Assembly: GCA_001874255.1 (NCBI GenBank)
Contig: MPDC01000015.1
Span: forward strand, 1-64,000
DNA from: Alphaproteobacteria bacterium MedPE-SWcel
GTDB lineage: Bacteria > Pseudomonadota > Alphaproteobacteria > Rhodobacterales > Rhodobacteraceae
DNA length: 64,000 bases
Reading direction: 5' to 3'
Within the stretch, counting starts at the first letter, position 1; each line of letters starts with the position of its first letter. The translations under genes and the position numbers were made by a program. Of this stretch, positions 8,440 through 16,845 are shown in pieces. The notes beneath the pieces were generated by a model. The model ran no database searches and was not told the DNA's origin. It saw only the letters and a list, made by a program, of their open reading frames with translations.

Positions 8440-8448
8440 TTATCCACA
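8440..8448. promoter_or_regulatory. Single consensus DnaA-box-like 9-mer
   Basis: TTATCCACA lies in the 257-base gap between the divergent HNH and pseudouridine synthase genes. One isolated box cannot define an origin and may be chance or a DnaA-responsive site. Confidence 0.3.
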
Positions 8449-8538
8449 GCCCAAAAACCGGGCACAAAATCGCCGTCGCCATCTCCGCCCCACTGTTCCA
8501 CGGTTGCGCATCGCACTGCACAAACGTAGGACCTCAGA

Positions 8539-9234
8539 ATGACTCGCCTGATCCGTTTCAACAAGCCCTTCGACGTGCTGCCGCAATTCACCGATGCCGG
8601 AACGGATGGGAGTCCGCGACCGACCCTCAGCGCCTACATTGAGTGTCCGGGGGTCTATCCGGCCGGTCGGCTGGATCGCGACAGCGAAGGTCTGATGCTG
8701 CTGACCGATGACGGAAGGTTGCAGGCCTGGATCAGCGATCCGAAGCACAAGCTGGAAAAGACATACTGGGCGCAGGTCGAAGGTCAGATCGATGCGGGCG
8801 CCCTGGAGGCTTTGTGCCAGGGGGTCGAGCTGAAGGACGGAATGACCCGCCCCGCCAAGGCCCGCGCCATCGACGAGCCGACCGGGATCTGGGCGCGCAC
8901 GCCTCCGATCCGGGCCCGCAAATCCGTGCCGACCTCATGGGTCGAATTGCGCATTTCGGAAGGGCGGAACCGGCAGGTGCGCCGGATGACGGCGGCGGTG
9001 GGATACCCGACCTTGCGTTTGATCCGATCCGCCATCGGAGCCTGGTCGCTGGACGGGCTGGCGCAGGGCCAATGGGAGGCGCTGGACCCGCCGCGCATTC
9101 CCGGCCCGCCAAAGCCGTCGCAGAAACCGCCCCGCAAAAAGCCCATCATCGGCACAAGACCGGAGCCCGGCAAATCCGGCGCGACAAGCCCCTCCTCATC
9201 ACGCCGAAAACCACGTTCAAAATCAAAGCGCTGA
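8539..9234 (+). CDS. rluE: 23S rRNA pseudouridine synthase, RluE type
   Basis: A 231-residue RsuA/RluE-family pseudouridine synthase. It lacks the N-terminal S4 domain and begins directly with the catalytic domain (IRFNKPFDVLPQF). The catalytic Asp sits in PAGRLDRDSEGLMLLTDDG, and LRISEGRNRQVRRM is the conserved RNA-binding motif. RluE modifies a uridine in the peptidyl-transferase region of 23S rRNA; the exact position is taken from the E. coli family. The last ~45 residues are a Pro/Lys/Arg/Ser-rich low-complexity tail, probably disordered and RNA-binding. The gene converges on the esterase gene with only 8 bases between stops. Confidence 0.88.
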   Translation: MTRLIRFNKPFDVLPQFTDAGTDGSPRPTLSAYIECPGVYPAGRLDRDSEGLMLLTDDGRLQAWISDPKHKLEKTYWAQVEGQIDAGALEALCQGVELKDGMTRPAKARAIDEPTGIWARTPPIRARKSVPTSWVELRISEGRNRQVRRMTAAVGYPTLRLIRSAIGAWSLDGLAQGQWEALDPPRIPGPPKPSQKPPRKKPIIGTRPEPGKSGATSPSSSRRKPRSKSKR

Positions 9235-9242
9235 ACGGAGGG

Positions 9243-9908
9243 TCAGAGGCTCAGCTTGTCCCGCATGAAGGCCAGCGCGACGCTCAGCCCGTCCGGGGCG
9301 ATACCGTGGGCTGTGTCTTTCATCACATGGGCAAAGACGTCCTGAAATCCGGCATCCTGCAGCGCCTGGGCCGCTTCGGGGAGCGACTGCGGCGGCACCA
9401 CATCATCCTGATCGCCATGGACCAACAGTACCGGCATCCGGCTTACAACCTCGTCCTGAAAGGTGTCGGGCGACAGCAAACGCCCCGAAAAGGCCACGAT
9501 ACCCGCGACCGGATCTTCGCGGCGGGGAGCCACATGCAGGCTCATCATGGTGCCCTGAGAAAATCCGAACAGAACCACCTGTTCCGGCAGCAGATCCTCG
9601 TCCACCATCAACGCATCGAGAAAGGCGTTCAGATCATCCACCGCAGCCGTCATGCCGCGCATGGATTCCTCTTCCGAAGAGCCGTCGATCCACGGGATTG
9701 GAAACCACTGGAACCCAAACGGCGCACCGGCGCAGGCTTCGGGCGCATCCGGCGCCACGAACAATGTGTCCGGCAGGTGCTCTGCCAGCGGATCGGCCAG
9801 CCCCAGAAGATCGGCGCCATTCGCGCCGTAGCCGTGCAAAAACACCACGGCCGAACGGGTTTCGCCAGACAGCGCCTCTTTGCGGCCGGCGTTCAATACT
9901 CGTGTCAT
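9243..9908 (-). CDS. Alpha/beta hydrolase, carboxylesterase/phospholipase family
   Basis: A 221-residue serine hydrolase of the phospholipase/carboxylesterase (YpfH/Est) family. Visible features are the oxyanion-hole segment FLHGYGANGADLL, the nucleophile elbow GFSQGTM, and the late acid and base positions in VHGDQDDVVP and DTAHGI. It would hydrolyse short acyl esters in the cytoplasm; the natural substrate is unknown. The ATG at 9908 is preceded by GGAAGGGATC and overlaps the stop of the DNA glycosylase gene upstream (ATGA), so the two form a translationally coupled pair. Confidence 0.85.
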   Translation of the reverse strand: MTRVLNAGRKEALSGETRSAVVFLHGYGANGADLLGLADPLAEHLPDTLFVAPDAPEACAGAPFGFQWFPIPWIDGSSEEESMRGMTAAVDDLNAFLDALMVDEDLLPEQVVLFGFSQGTMMSLHVAPRREDPVAGIVAFSGRLLSPDTFQDEVVSRMPVLLVHGDQDDVVPPQSLPEAAQALQDAGFQDVFAHVMKDTAHGIAPDGLSVALAFMRDKLSL

Positions 9909-10537
9909 CGGATCCCTTCCCTGTCCTTTGCCACATGGTAATAGGCCCACAAAAGCCGCGCTGCAACTGACCGCCAGGGCGACCACGCCTCAGCCATCTG
10001 GCGCAGGGCTTTTTCGGTGGGGCGGTCGCCGAGATCAAACAGCATCCGCGCGGCTTCCTGCAGGGCCAGATCCCCGGGCGCAAAGACATCCGCCCGCCCC
10101 AGCGAGAACATGGCATAGATTTCCGCAGTCCAGACCCCGATCCCCGAAACCTGTGTCAGTTCAGCGATCACATCTGAGGTAGCTTTGTGGCGCAAGGCAT
10201 TGAAATCAATGCGGGCTTCGGCCAGGGCGCGAGCATAGCGAATTTTCTGACGGCTCAGGCCGGCGGCGCGCAGGTCGTCATCGCTGGCCCAGAGGATCTT
10301 GCGCGGACCCGCCAGCTTCGCCTGTTGAATGCGGGCCCAGATCGCATTGGCAGAAGCAACGCTGACTTGCTGGCTGACGATCGCGCTCAGCAATTGGGCA
10401 AACCCGTCCGGGTTCCGGCGCAACGGCAGCGGACCGGTGAGCATCAGCGCGTCGGCAAAGCGGTGATCCTGCGCCGCCAGCCATTGTGCCCCCTCAGCCA
10501 CGCAGGCCGGAGTTTCAATAAGACGCCCGACCGTCAT
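9905..10537 (-). CDS. DNA-3-methyladenine glycosylase (HhH-GPD, AlkA-like)
   Basis: A 210-residue base-excision repair glycosylase of the HhH-GPD superfamily. The helix-hairpin-helix and catalytic loop are visible in LTQVSGIGVWTAEIYAMFSLGR, with the catalytic Asp in VFAPGDLALQ, and the N-terminal LLSAIVSQQVSVASANAIW helix is typical. It lacks the N-terminal subdomain of E. coli AlkA, so it is the short class. It removes alkylated purines from DNA. The start at 10537 (MTVGRLIETP) is preferred on family resemblance; a second in-frame ATG at 10570 is possible, and neither has a strong ribosome binding site. Confidence 0.85.
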   Translation of the reverse strand: MTVGRLIETPACVAEGAQWLAAQDHRFADALMLTGPLPLRRNPDGFAQLLSAIVSQQVSVASANAIWARIQQAKLAGPRKILWASDDDLRAAGLSRQKIRYARALAEARIDFNALRHKATSDVIAELTQVSGIGVWTAEIYAMFSLGRADVFAPGDLALQEAARMLFDLGDRPTEKALRQMAEAWSPWRSVAARLLWAYYHVAKDREGIR

Positions 10538-10615
10538 TTTGCGGGAGCGCCAAAAATTGTATCGGTGCATTGCACGTGGCTTGTTCCTTCACCTGTTCAG
10601 GTTTACGCAATCGGC

Positions 10616-11839
10616 ATGACTATGCCCCTTTCCGTCTCCGACGACCATGTCGCAAAACGTAATGTTCTGATTCTCGTGCTTGCGCAGGCCTTTCTGGGGG
10701 CGCAGATGCCGATGATCTTCATCGTCGGCGGATTGGCCGGACAATCGCTGGCGAGCAATCCCTGCCTCGCGACCTTGCCGATCTCTCTGATTGTGGCGGG
10801 CTCCATGATCTCGGCCACGCCGATTTCGGCCATCATGCAGCGATACGGGCGCAGTATCGGCTTTGTCGTGGGCGCGACGGGCGGTGCCTTTGGTGGCTTG
10901 ATCGGCGGCTACGGGCTGTATCTCGGGTCATTCCCAGTCTTTCTGATCGGCAGCTTCTTGACTGGCATCTATATGAGCGCACAGGGGTTTTATCGCTTTG
11001 CTGCGGCCGATACCGCCTCGGACAGCTACCGGCCCAAGGCGATTTCCTATGTCATGGCCGGGGGGCTTTTGTCGGCCATCGTCGGCCCGCAGCTGGTCAA
11101 GGCCACCAGCGATGCCTTTGTCATTCCGTTCCTCGGCACCTACCTGACGGTCATTGCCGTCAATGTGATCGGTGTCGGGCTTTTTGCCTTCCTGCGCATT
11201 CCCCGCCCCGAGGCGCCAAGGGAAGACACGCCCAAGGGGCGCAGTCGGCTGGAGCTGTTGAAGACACCGACCATCGCTGTGGCGGTGATTTGCGCCATGG
11301 TCTCCTATGCGCTGATGAACCTTGTGATGACGTCGACGCCGCTTGCCGTCGTTGGCTGCGGGTTCACCCAGAACCGCGCCGCCGATGTGGTCACCAGCCA
11401 CGTGCTGGCGATGTATGTGCCGTCTTTCTTCACCGGCCATCTGATTGCACGGTTCGGGGTCGAGAAGATCGTCGGCGCCGGATTGATCATCCTCTCCTGC
11501 GCCGGCGCGGTCGCGCTGCAGGGGGTCGAGATCGGCAATTTCTTCGTCGCGCTGATCTTGCTGGGCATTGGCTGGAATTTCGGGTTCATCGGTGCCACGA
11601 CCATGCTGGCCGGCGCCCATGAACCCTACGAGCGTGGCCGTATGCAGGGATTGAACGACCTGCTGGTCTTTGGCGGTGTCACGGTAGCGTCGCTGGCATC
11701 GGGAGGGCTGATGAACTGCTCGGGCGGCAACCCGGTAGAAGGCTGGTCCGCGGTGAATATGGCCATGGCGCCCTTCCTGATGCTGGCCGGCGCTGCGCTG
11801 CTGTGGCTGGTTCTGAAATCCCGCCCGCAGAGCGGCTAA
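10616..11839 (+). CDS. Major facilitator superfamily transporter
   Basis: A 407-residue integral membrane protein with about 12 hydrophobic segments in two six-helix halves separated by a polar loop (RPEAPREDTPKGRSRLELL, near residue 205). Small-residue helices such as GFVVGATGGAFGGLIGGYG fit the MFS fold. The substrate cannot be deduced. The ATG at 10616 (MTMPLS) is used; a second ATG lies two codons in. It is transcribed divergently from the DNA glycosylase, with 78 bases between starts, and converges on the squalene/phytoene synthase-like gene with a 4-base gap. Confidence 0.85.
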   Translation: MTMPLSVSDDHVAKRNVLILVLAQAFLGAQMPMIFIVGGLAGQSLASNPCLATLPISLIVAGSMISATPISAIMQRYGRSIGFVVGATGGAFGGLIGGYGLYLGSFPVFLIGSFLTGIYMSAQGFYRFAAADTASDSYRPKAISYVMAGGLLSAIVGPQLVKATSDAFVIPFLGTYLTVIAVNVIGVGLFAFLRIPRPEAPREDTPKGRSRLELLKTPTIAVAVICAMVSYALMNLVMTSTPLAVVGCGFTQNRAADVVTSHVLAMYVPSFFTGHLIARFGVEKIVGAGLIILSCAGAVALQGVEIGNFFVALILLGIGWNFGFIGATTMLAGAHEPYERGRMQGLNDLLVFGGVTVASLASGGLMNCSGGNPVEGWSAVNMAMAPFLMLAGAALLWLVLKSRPQSG

Positions 11840-11843
11840 GCCC

Positions 11844-12620
11844 CTACCAGCGTCCGGTTCCGGCCTGCCACATCAAAGAGAGCCGGGCACGAAACTCCGA
11901 CCGACCAAGGGTCCCGTTTGCCACCTGACCCGGATCGGCGCGCACCTGCCGCAGAGTGGCCTCTGCCTGCCAGCCTGCCAAGAGCGCCGGGCGGCAGGAT
12001 GGCGCGACCAGCGCGCGGTTTTGTCTCGCCTGTGCCAACCGGTCCAGGCCGCGATCCGCCAGCGCCTGCAGCCCTTTTTCGGTTCCATCCAGCAGCGGCA
12101 CCCTCTTTTGGGCCTCCAGCTCCGGTATGGCACGGAGGAAATTGGCGAGACCCACACCATAGGCATAGGCCCGGATCACGTGTTCCTCGGCCGGGCCGAG
12201 TGAGGCCGCCGCCATCCACATCAACCCGCCCGCTGTCGCATCGATATATCGATCGAACGCCGCCTCATCCTCGAAGGGGTCCCGGTAGATATCCCAGCGC
12301 CGGGCCTCTGCCATCGCGTCGATCGCCTGCGCCGCTGCGGGATCAAGGAGCCGGGCCAGCGGCGTCGCCACGAAATGCCGCCGCACCGCCGCCCCCGAGG
12401 CGATCTCGGCCCCGACATCGCGCCACCACTGGACCCGCATCTCGGCAATCATGCTTTCCTGGCTGGCCCAGGGCGCGCGCGACAGTTCGATATTGAACGC
12501 ATAGAGCGCAAACAGCAGCGGCCGGGCCGCAACCGGGGCCGCCATCGTGGCCCTGAACCGCTCCGGATCGCCCTTGTGAACCGCCTCGGCGCAGGCGGTC
12601 AGGTCGTCGTCAAACTGCAT
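11844..12620 (-). CDS. Squalene/phytoene synthase-like family protein
   Basis: A 258-residue member of the trans-isoprenyl diphosphate synthase head-to-head fold: LYAFNIELSRAPWASQE, RVQWWRDVGAE and YAYGVGLANFLRAIPEL match the family pattern. The Asp-rich motifs of genuine squalene and phytoene synthases are weak (EMRVQWWRD, and no DxxxD in the second site), so this resembles the NDUFAF6-like branch linked to respiratory complex I assembly more than a carotenoid enzyme. No other carotenoid gene is nearby. The start overlaps the end of cimA by 11 bases, so it is co-transcribed with cimA and cysS. Confidence 0.8.
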   Translation of the reverse strand: MQFDDDLTACAEAVHKGDPERFRATMAAPVAARPLLFALYAFNIELSRAPWASQESMIAEMRVQWWRDVGAEIASGAAVRRHFVATPLARLLDPAAAQAIDAMAEARRWDIYRDPFEDEAAFDRYIDATAGGLMWMAAASLGPAEEHVIRAYAYGVGLANFLRAIPELEAQKRVPLLDGTEKGLQALADRGLDRLAQARQNRALVAPSCRPALLAGWQAEATLRQVRADPGQVANGTLGRSEFRARLSLMWQAGTGRW

Positions 12621-14241
12621 CCACCGCCCCTGCCCTGTCGTCGCGCAACAGTTTCCAGTTCATGGCATCCAGCAGCGCCTCGAAGGAGGCATCGATGATG
12701 TTGGCGCTGACGCCGACCGTGGACCAGCGCCGCCCCCTGCTGTCTTCGCTGTCGATGATGACGCGCGTCACCGCCTCGATCCCGCCCTGGGTGATCCGCA
12801 CCTTGAAGTCGACCAGTCGCATGTCGTCCAAAACCTGTGAATAGCGGCCAAGATCCTTTCGCAGCGCCTTGGCCAGCGCATTGACCGGCCCCCGGTCGCT
12901 GCCGGTTTCATCCATTGATTCACTGACAGAAAGCAGCTTCTCGCCGTCCACTTTCACCACCACCACAGCTTCTGACAGGCTGACCATCTTGTTGTATTTG
13001 TTCTTCCGCCGCTCCACCGTGACCTTGTAGCGTTTCACCTCGAAGAACGCCGGCAGCTGTCCCAGCTCGTCGCGGGCCAGCAGCTCGAACGAGGCCTGCG
13101 CCGTATCGTATGAATAGCCTTCGGCCTCGCGGTCCTTGACCCGGTCGAGGATCCGGGCCAGCGCCGGATCGCCCTTTTCCACCGCCAGGCCTGCCTCGGC
13201 CAGCCGCTTGCGCAGGTTGGATTGCCCGGCCTGGTTCGACATGGGAATGATACGGGAATTGCCGACGACGGATGGATCCACATGTTCGTAGGTCGACGGA
13301 TCCTTCAGGATCGCGCTGGCATGCAGCCCCGCCTTATGCGCAAAGGCAGAGGCCCCCACATATGGGGCCTGCTTCTGGGGCACCCGGTTCAGGATCTCGT
13401 CCAGCATCCGGCTCACATTCGTCAACCGGGCCAGCGCAGCTTGCGGGACCCCGGTGTCATAGGCGCGCCTGTATGGGTCTTTCAGCAGCAGCGTCGGGAT
13501 CAATGTCGTGAGGTTTGCATTGCCGCAGCGCTCGCCCAGACCATTGAGGGTCCCCTGTATCTGGCGCACACCGGCATCGACGGCGGCAAGCGAACAGGCG
13601 ACCGCGTTTTCGGTGTCGTTATGGGTGTGGATGCCAAGGTTGCTGCCGGGAAAGCCGGCCGCGATGACCTCGGTGACAATGCGATGGACCTCTCCCGGCA
13701 GGCTGCCGCCATTGGTGTCGCACAGAACAATCCACCGCGCCCCGGCGTCCAGCGCCGCGCGACAGGCGGCAAGGGCGTAGTCGCGGTTGGCCTTGTACCC
13801 GTCAAAGAAATGCTCGGCATCAAACAGCGCCTCGCGCCCCTGCGCCACGAGATGAGCCACGGATTGGGCAATATTGACCAGGTTGTCCTCCAGCGAGATG
13901 CCCAATGCAGCGGTCACATGATAGTCATGGGATTTTCCAACCAGACAGACGCTCTTGGTGCCGGCATTCATCACGGCGGCCAGAACCTCGTCATTTTCGG
14001 CCGAACGTCCGGCGCGTTTGGTCATCCCGAAGGCTGTCAGCCGGGCGCGGGTCTCGGGCGCGGCGTCAAAGAACGCGCTGTCGGTGGGGTTGGCGCCGGG
14101 CCAGCCGCCTTCGATGTAGTCCACACCTAGGTCGTCAAGCGCCTGGGCGATCTTCTTTTTTTCGGAGGTCGAAAACTGGACGCCCTGGGTCTGCTGACCG
14201 TCCCGGAGGGTGGTGTCGTATAGATAGAGCCTCTCTGCCAT
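12610..14241 (-). CDS. cimA: (R)-citramalate synthase
   Basis: A 543-residue enzyme of the alpha-isopropylmalate/citramalate synthase family that condenses pyruvate with acetyl-CoA, the first step of the citramalate route to 2-oxobutyrate and isoleucine. The N-terminal HMGL-like barrel starts with LYDTTLRDGQQTQGVQF and includes the metal-binding GIHTHNDTENAVACSLAA region; NGLGERCGNANL follows, and a C-terminal LeuA-type regulatory domain fills the last ~130 residues. Length and the QTQGVQFS variant fit CimA rather than LeuA. The ATG at 14241 shares its A with the cysS stop (TGATG), showing tight coupling. Related functions in leucine metabolism cannot be excluded. Confidence 0.88.
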   Translation of the reverse strand: MAERLYLYDTTLRDGQQTQGVQFSTSEKKKIAQALDDLGVDYIEGGWPGANPTDSAFFDAAPETRARLTAFGMTKRAGRSAENDEVLAAVMNAGTKSVCLVGKSHDYHVTAALGISLEDNLVNIAQSVAHLVAQGREALFDAEHFFDGYKANRDYALAACRAALDAGARWIVLCDTNGGSLPGEVHRIVTEVIAAGFPGSNLGIHTHNDTENAVACSLAAVDAGVRQIQGTLNGLGERCGNANLTTLIPTLLLKDPYRRAYDTGVPQAALARLTNVSRMLDEILNRVPQKQAPYVGASAFAHKAGLHASAILKDPSTYEHVDPSVVGNSRIIPMSNQAGQSNLRKRLAEAGLAVEKGDPALARILDRVKDREAEGYSYDTAQASFELLARDELGQLPAFFEVKRYKVTVERRKNKYNKMVSLSEAVVVVKVDGEKLLSVSESMDETGSDRGPVNALAKALRKDLGRYSQVLDDMRLVDFKVRITQGGIEAVTRVIIDSEDSRGRRWSTVGVSANIIDASFEALLDAMNWKLLRDDRAGAVDAV

Positions 14242-15611
14242 CACAGCGCCTCCAGCTTGTCGGCGTCGAAGCCGGGTCCGGGCAGCAGTTCCACTGCGGT
14301 CTTTGACATGCGCACCTCCAGGCCCGCCTCCGCATAGGCAGCTTTCAGGCGGTCCACTTCCGAGAAATCCTTGCTGGCCATTGCGGCCTGGCGCGCCTCA
14401 AACAGCCTCGCCTCATGGTCGGAGAGATCAATCGACGGCACCTTCGCCCAGTCGCCCAATGTATCGGTCAGCAGCCCCAGGAGACGCGCCGAAGCCAGCA
14501 GGGCCGCGGCATCGCCGGCCGTCGCCAGCCTGTGCAGTTCCGAAATGGCGCCGGGCGTGTTCAGGTCATCCGCCAGCGCCGCGACGACCGCGGCAGCAGC
14601 GTTGGCGGCGGGTTCGATGCCCGCCGTCAACGCCCGCCACTTGCGCAACGTCGCTTCTGCCTCCCGGGCCTTTTTCTCGGTCCAGTCCATGGGTTTGCGG
14701 TAATGGGTCTGCAGGAATACAAATCGAACCACTTCTCCCGGCACACCCTGATCCAGCAAATCGCGCACAGTGAAGAAATTCCCAAGGCTCTTGGACATCT
14801 TCTTGCCCTCGACCTGCAGCATTTCATTATGCAGCCAATAGCGCGCGAAATCCCCTTTCGGGTGGGCGCAACAGCTCTGTGCGATCTCATTCTCGTGGTG
14901 CGGGAACATCAGGTCGTTGCCACCGCCGTGAATATCGAAACTCTCCCCCAGCAGATCATGGCTCATGGCGGAGCACTCAATGTGCCAGCCCGGTCGCCCC
15001 CGCCCCCACGGGCTGTCCCAGCCCGGTTGATCCGCATCCGACGGCTTCCAGAGCACAAAATCCATTGGGTTCTTCTTGTAGGGCGCCACCTCAACCCGAG
15101 CGCCTGCAATCATATCGTCGACCGTCCGTCCCGACAGCTGACCGTATCGGTCTTTCCAGCTGTCGACGGCAAACAGGACGTGGCCTTCCGCCTCATAGGC
15201 GTGCCCCTTCCCGATCAGATCCGAGATCATCGTGACCATCTGGGGAATATAGGCCGTGGCACGTGGCATATGGTCCGGCTCCAACGCCCCGAGTGCGCCC
15301 ATATCCGCCAGAAACCACCCCGTGGTCTCGGCCGTGATCTCCGCGATAGGCCGACCGCTTTCTTTTGCGCGCGCGTTGATCTTGTCATCCACATCGGTGA
15401 AGTTTCGCGCGTAGGTGACGTGCTCTGCGCCATAAACATGCCGCAACAATCGGTACAACACGTCAAAGACAACCACGGGGCGGGCGTTACCCAGATGCGC
15501 CCTGTCGTAGACCGTTGGGCCACAGACATACATCCGCACGTTTTCCGGATCGATAGGTACAAAATCCTGTTTTGTCCGGGTCTTGGTGTTGTGCAGTTTG
15601 ATGGTCGTCAT
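14241..15611 (-). CDS. cysS: Cysteinyl-tRNA synthetase
   Basis: A 456-residue class I aminoacyl-tRNA synthetase charging tRNA-Cys. The HIGH-type motif is in [16 protein letters not shown], zinc ligands are visible (first Cys in [16 protein letters not shown], and the HHENEIAQS segment), and the KMSKS loop is [11 protein letters not shown]. The start at 15611 has an excellent ribosome binding site (AAGGAG, 6 bases upstream). It heads a minus-strand operon cysS-cimA-squalene/phytoene-synthase-like gene with overlapping ends throughout. Confidence 0.96.
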   Translation of the reverse strand: MTTIKLHNTKTRTKQDFVPIDPENVRMYVCGPTVYDRAHLGNARPVVVFDVLYRLLRHVYGAEHVTYARNFTDVDDKINARAKESGRPIAEITAETTGWFLADMGALGALEPDHMPRATAYIPQMVTMISDLIGKGHAYEAEGHVLFAVDSWKDRYGQLSGRTVDDMIAGARVEVAPYKKNPMDFVLWKPSDADQPGWDSPWGRGRPGWHIECSAMSHDLLGESFDIHGGGNDLMFPHHENEIAQSCCAHPKGDFARYWLHNEMLQVEGKKMSKSLGNFFTVRDLLDQGVPGEVVRFVFLQTHYRKPMDWTEKKAREAEATLRKWRALTAGIEPAANAAAAVVAALADDLNTPGAISELHRLATAGDAAALLASARLLGLLTDTLGDWAKVPSIDLSDHEARLFEARQAAMASKDFSEVDRLKAAYAEAGLEVRMSKTAVELLPGPGFDADKLEAL

Positions 15612-15860
15612 GTCAGCTCCTTCGACATCAGGTCGGCCCTGCAACACACGCCGACCCGAAGGTCGCCGCAACAGCATTGCGCGCAGCGCGGGCTTAGCAA
15701 CTTGTCAGAATAAATGGAACGACAGAAACCAGCCCGCAGAACGTTCAGCAGGCAATACAGGTGGCAATGAGGGTTTCAATTCGTGTCATGCGACCGACCT
15801 ATCACAGGTCGATAAATTCGCCAAGCCCCGGACCTGTCGCGGCCAGCACCGTCAGAACCG

Positions 15861-16379
15861 TCAGAACCGAAACGCCGCCGTGACGGCCAGTTGCCGGTAT
15901 TCCGGCGCCAGTGACGGTCGCCCCTCGCCATTGTCGCCACTGCTGACAGACCCCCGCACCCTCACCTGCGACGAGAGCTGCACCTCCAGTCCGACGCCCA
16001 GAATAGCCTGATCTTCAGGCCCGTGAAGGACGGAGCGCGTGCTGCGATCTATCATGTAAAATCGGCTCCTTGATCCCGATCCGATGCGTGCCGCACCAGC
16101 CCCCAAGGCCTGCGCATTGATCCCGGAAAGCCCCTGTTCGAGGTCAAAAAAGTCAAGACGCGGCATGTTCGCGAGGTCAAGGCGGGTGACCTCGCCTGAC
16201 CCCGGAGGCGCCTCTGGTCCTGGCGCCCCTGCGCTGGTCCCCCGGCTCCAGGAGCCGAGAAATCGCCCTGACCAATCCTCGGCGCCGAGGCCGGTCGGCG
16301 CTCCGGTCATCAGTCCGGCGATCAGGCAGCAACAGACCATAGGGTTGGTGCCGCTCTGATACAGAGCTTCATTCACCAT
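15861..16379 (-). CDS. Putative secreted or outer-membrane protein of unknown function
   Basis: A 172-residue protein. From the ATG at 16379 (AAGGG 7 bases upstream) it begins with a hydrophobic stretch (NPMVCCCLIAGLMTGAPTG) resembling a signal peptide, with cysteines that could also suggest lipidation, then a Gly/Ser/Pro-rich region. The last ~60 residues alternate in beta fashion (ILGVGLEVQLSSQVRVRGSV) and the protein ends in Phe (AVTAAFRF), the usual outer-membrane beta-barrel C-terminal signature. It is short for a full barrel. No family was recognised. Confidence 0.6.
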   Translation of the reverse strand: MVNEALYQSGTNPMVCCCLIAGLMTGAPTGLGAEDWSGRFLGSWSRGTSAGAPGPEAPPGSGEVTRLDLANMPRLDFFDLEQGLSGINAQALGAGAARIGSGSRSRFYMIDRSTRSVLHGPEDQAILGVGLEVQLSSQVRVRGSVSSGDNGEGRPSLAPEYRQLAVTAAFRF

Positions 16380-16845
16380 GAGGGTGCCCTTCAAAGCGGC
16401 GCAAAACGCGGCGTGAGTGTTCAGGTATACGTTGGATGTGGCGCCACAGCATCGTCGCATAGGATGGTTAACAGTTCGTTCAGATCCCGGTTCCCTGCCG
16501 CGTTTCGATCACAACACATCCAGACCGCGCCGCCGCCCTGCAAGGGCCTGACAAGGCAGCGCTCTCCAAGGCGGTCCTGATCGCTCGGCATGGATCACCG
16601 CCACCGCCCGTGATGAAATTTGCGTCGTTTTTTTGACGCAGGTCGCAAGTGGGACAGAATCGTCAAAAGATTTGCGCCTAGCCTGTCCCTGTTGGGAGGC
16701 GCCTTATGCAGGAACCGCTTTGCATGTTCCATATCGTCAGTCGCACCATCGGTGCGGCGCGGGGGCGCGCGGCCCGGGGACGTCCCGTCGTGGCGTGATG
16801 TTTCGTCCGTCGTAACTTCACCCTCCCATACATCGAGACACCTCA
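16380..16845. other. 466-base intergenic region upstream of the MttB-family gene
   Basis: It separates the putative envelope protein from the methyltransferase. A possible sigma-70 promoter is TTGACG at 16633-16638 with CAGAAT at 16655-16660 (16-base spacer), a weak match. No gene, RNA structure or repeat is evident in the rest. Confidence 0.4.
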
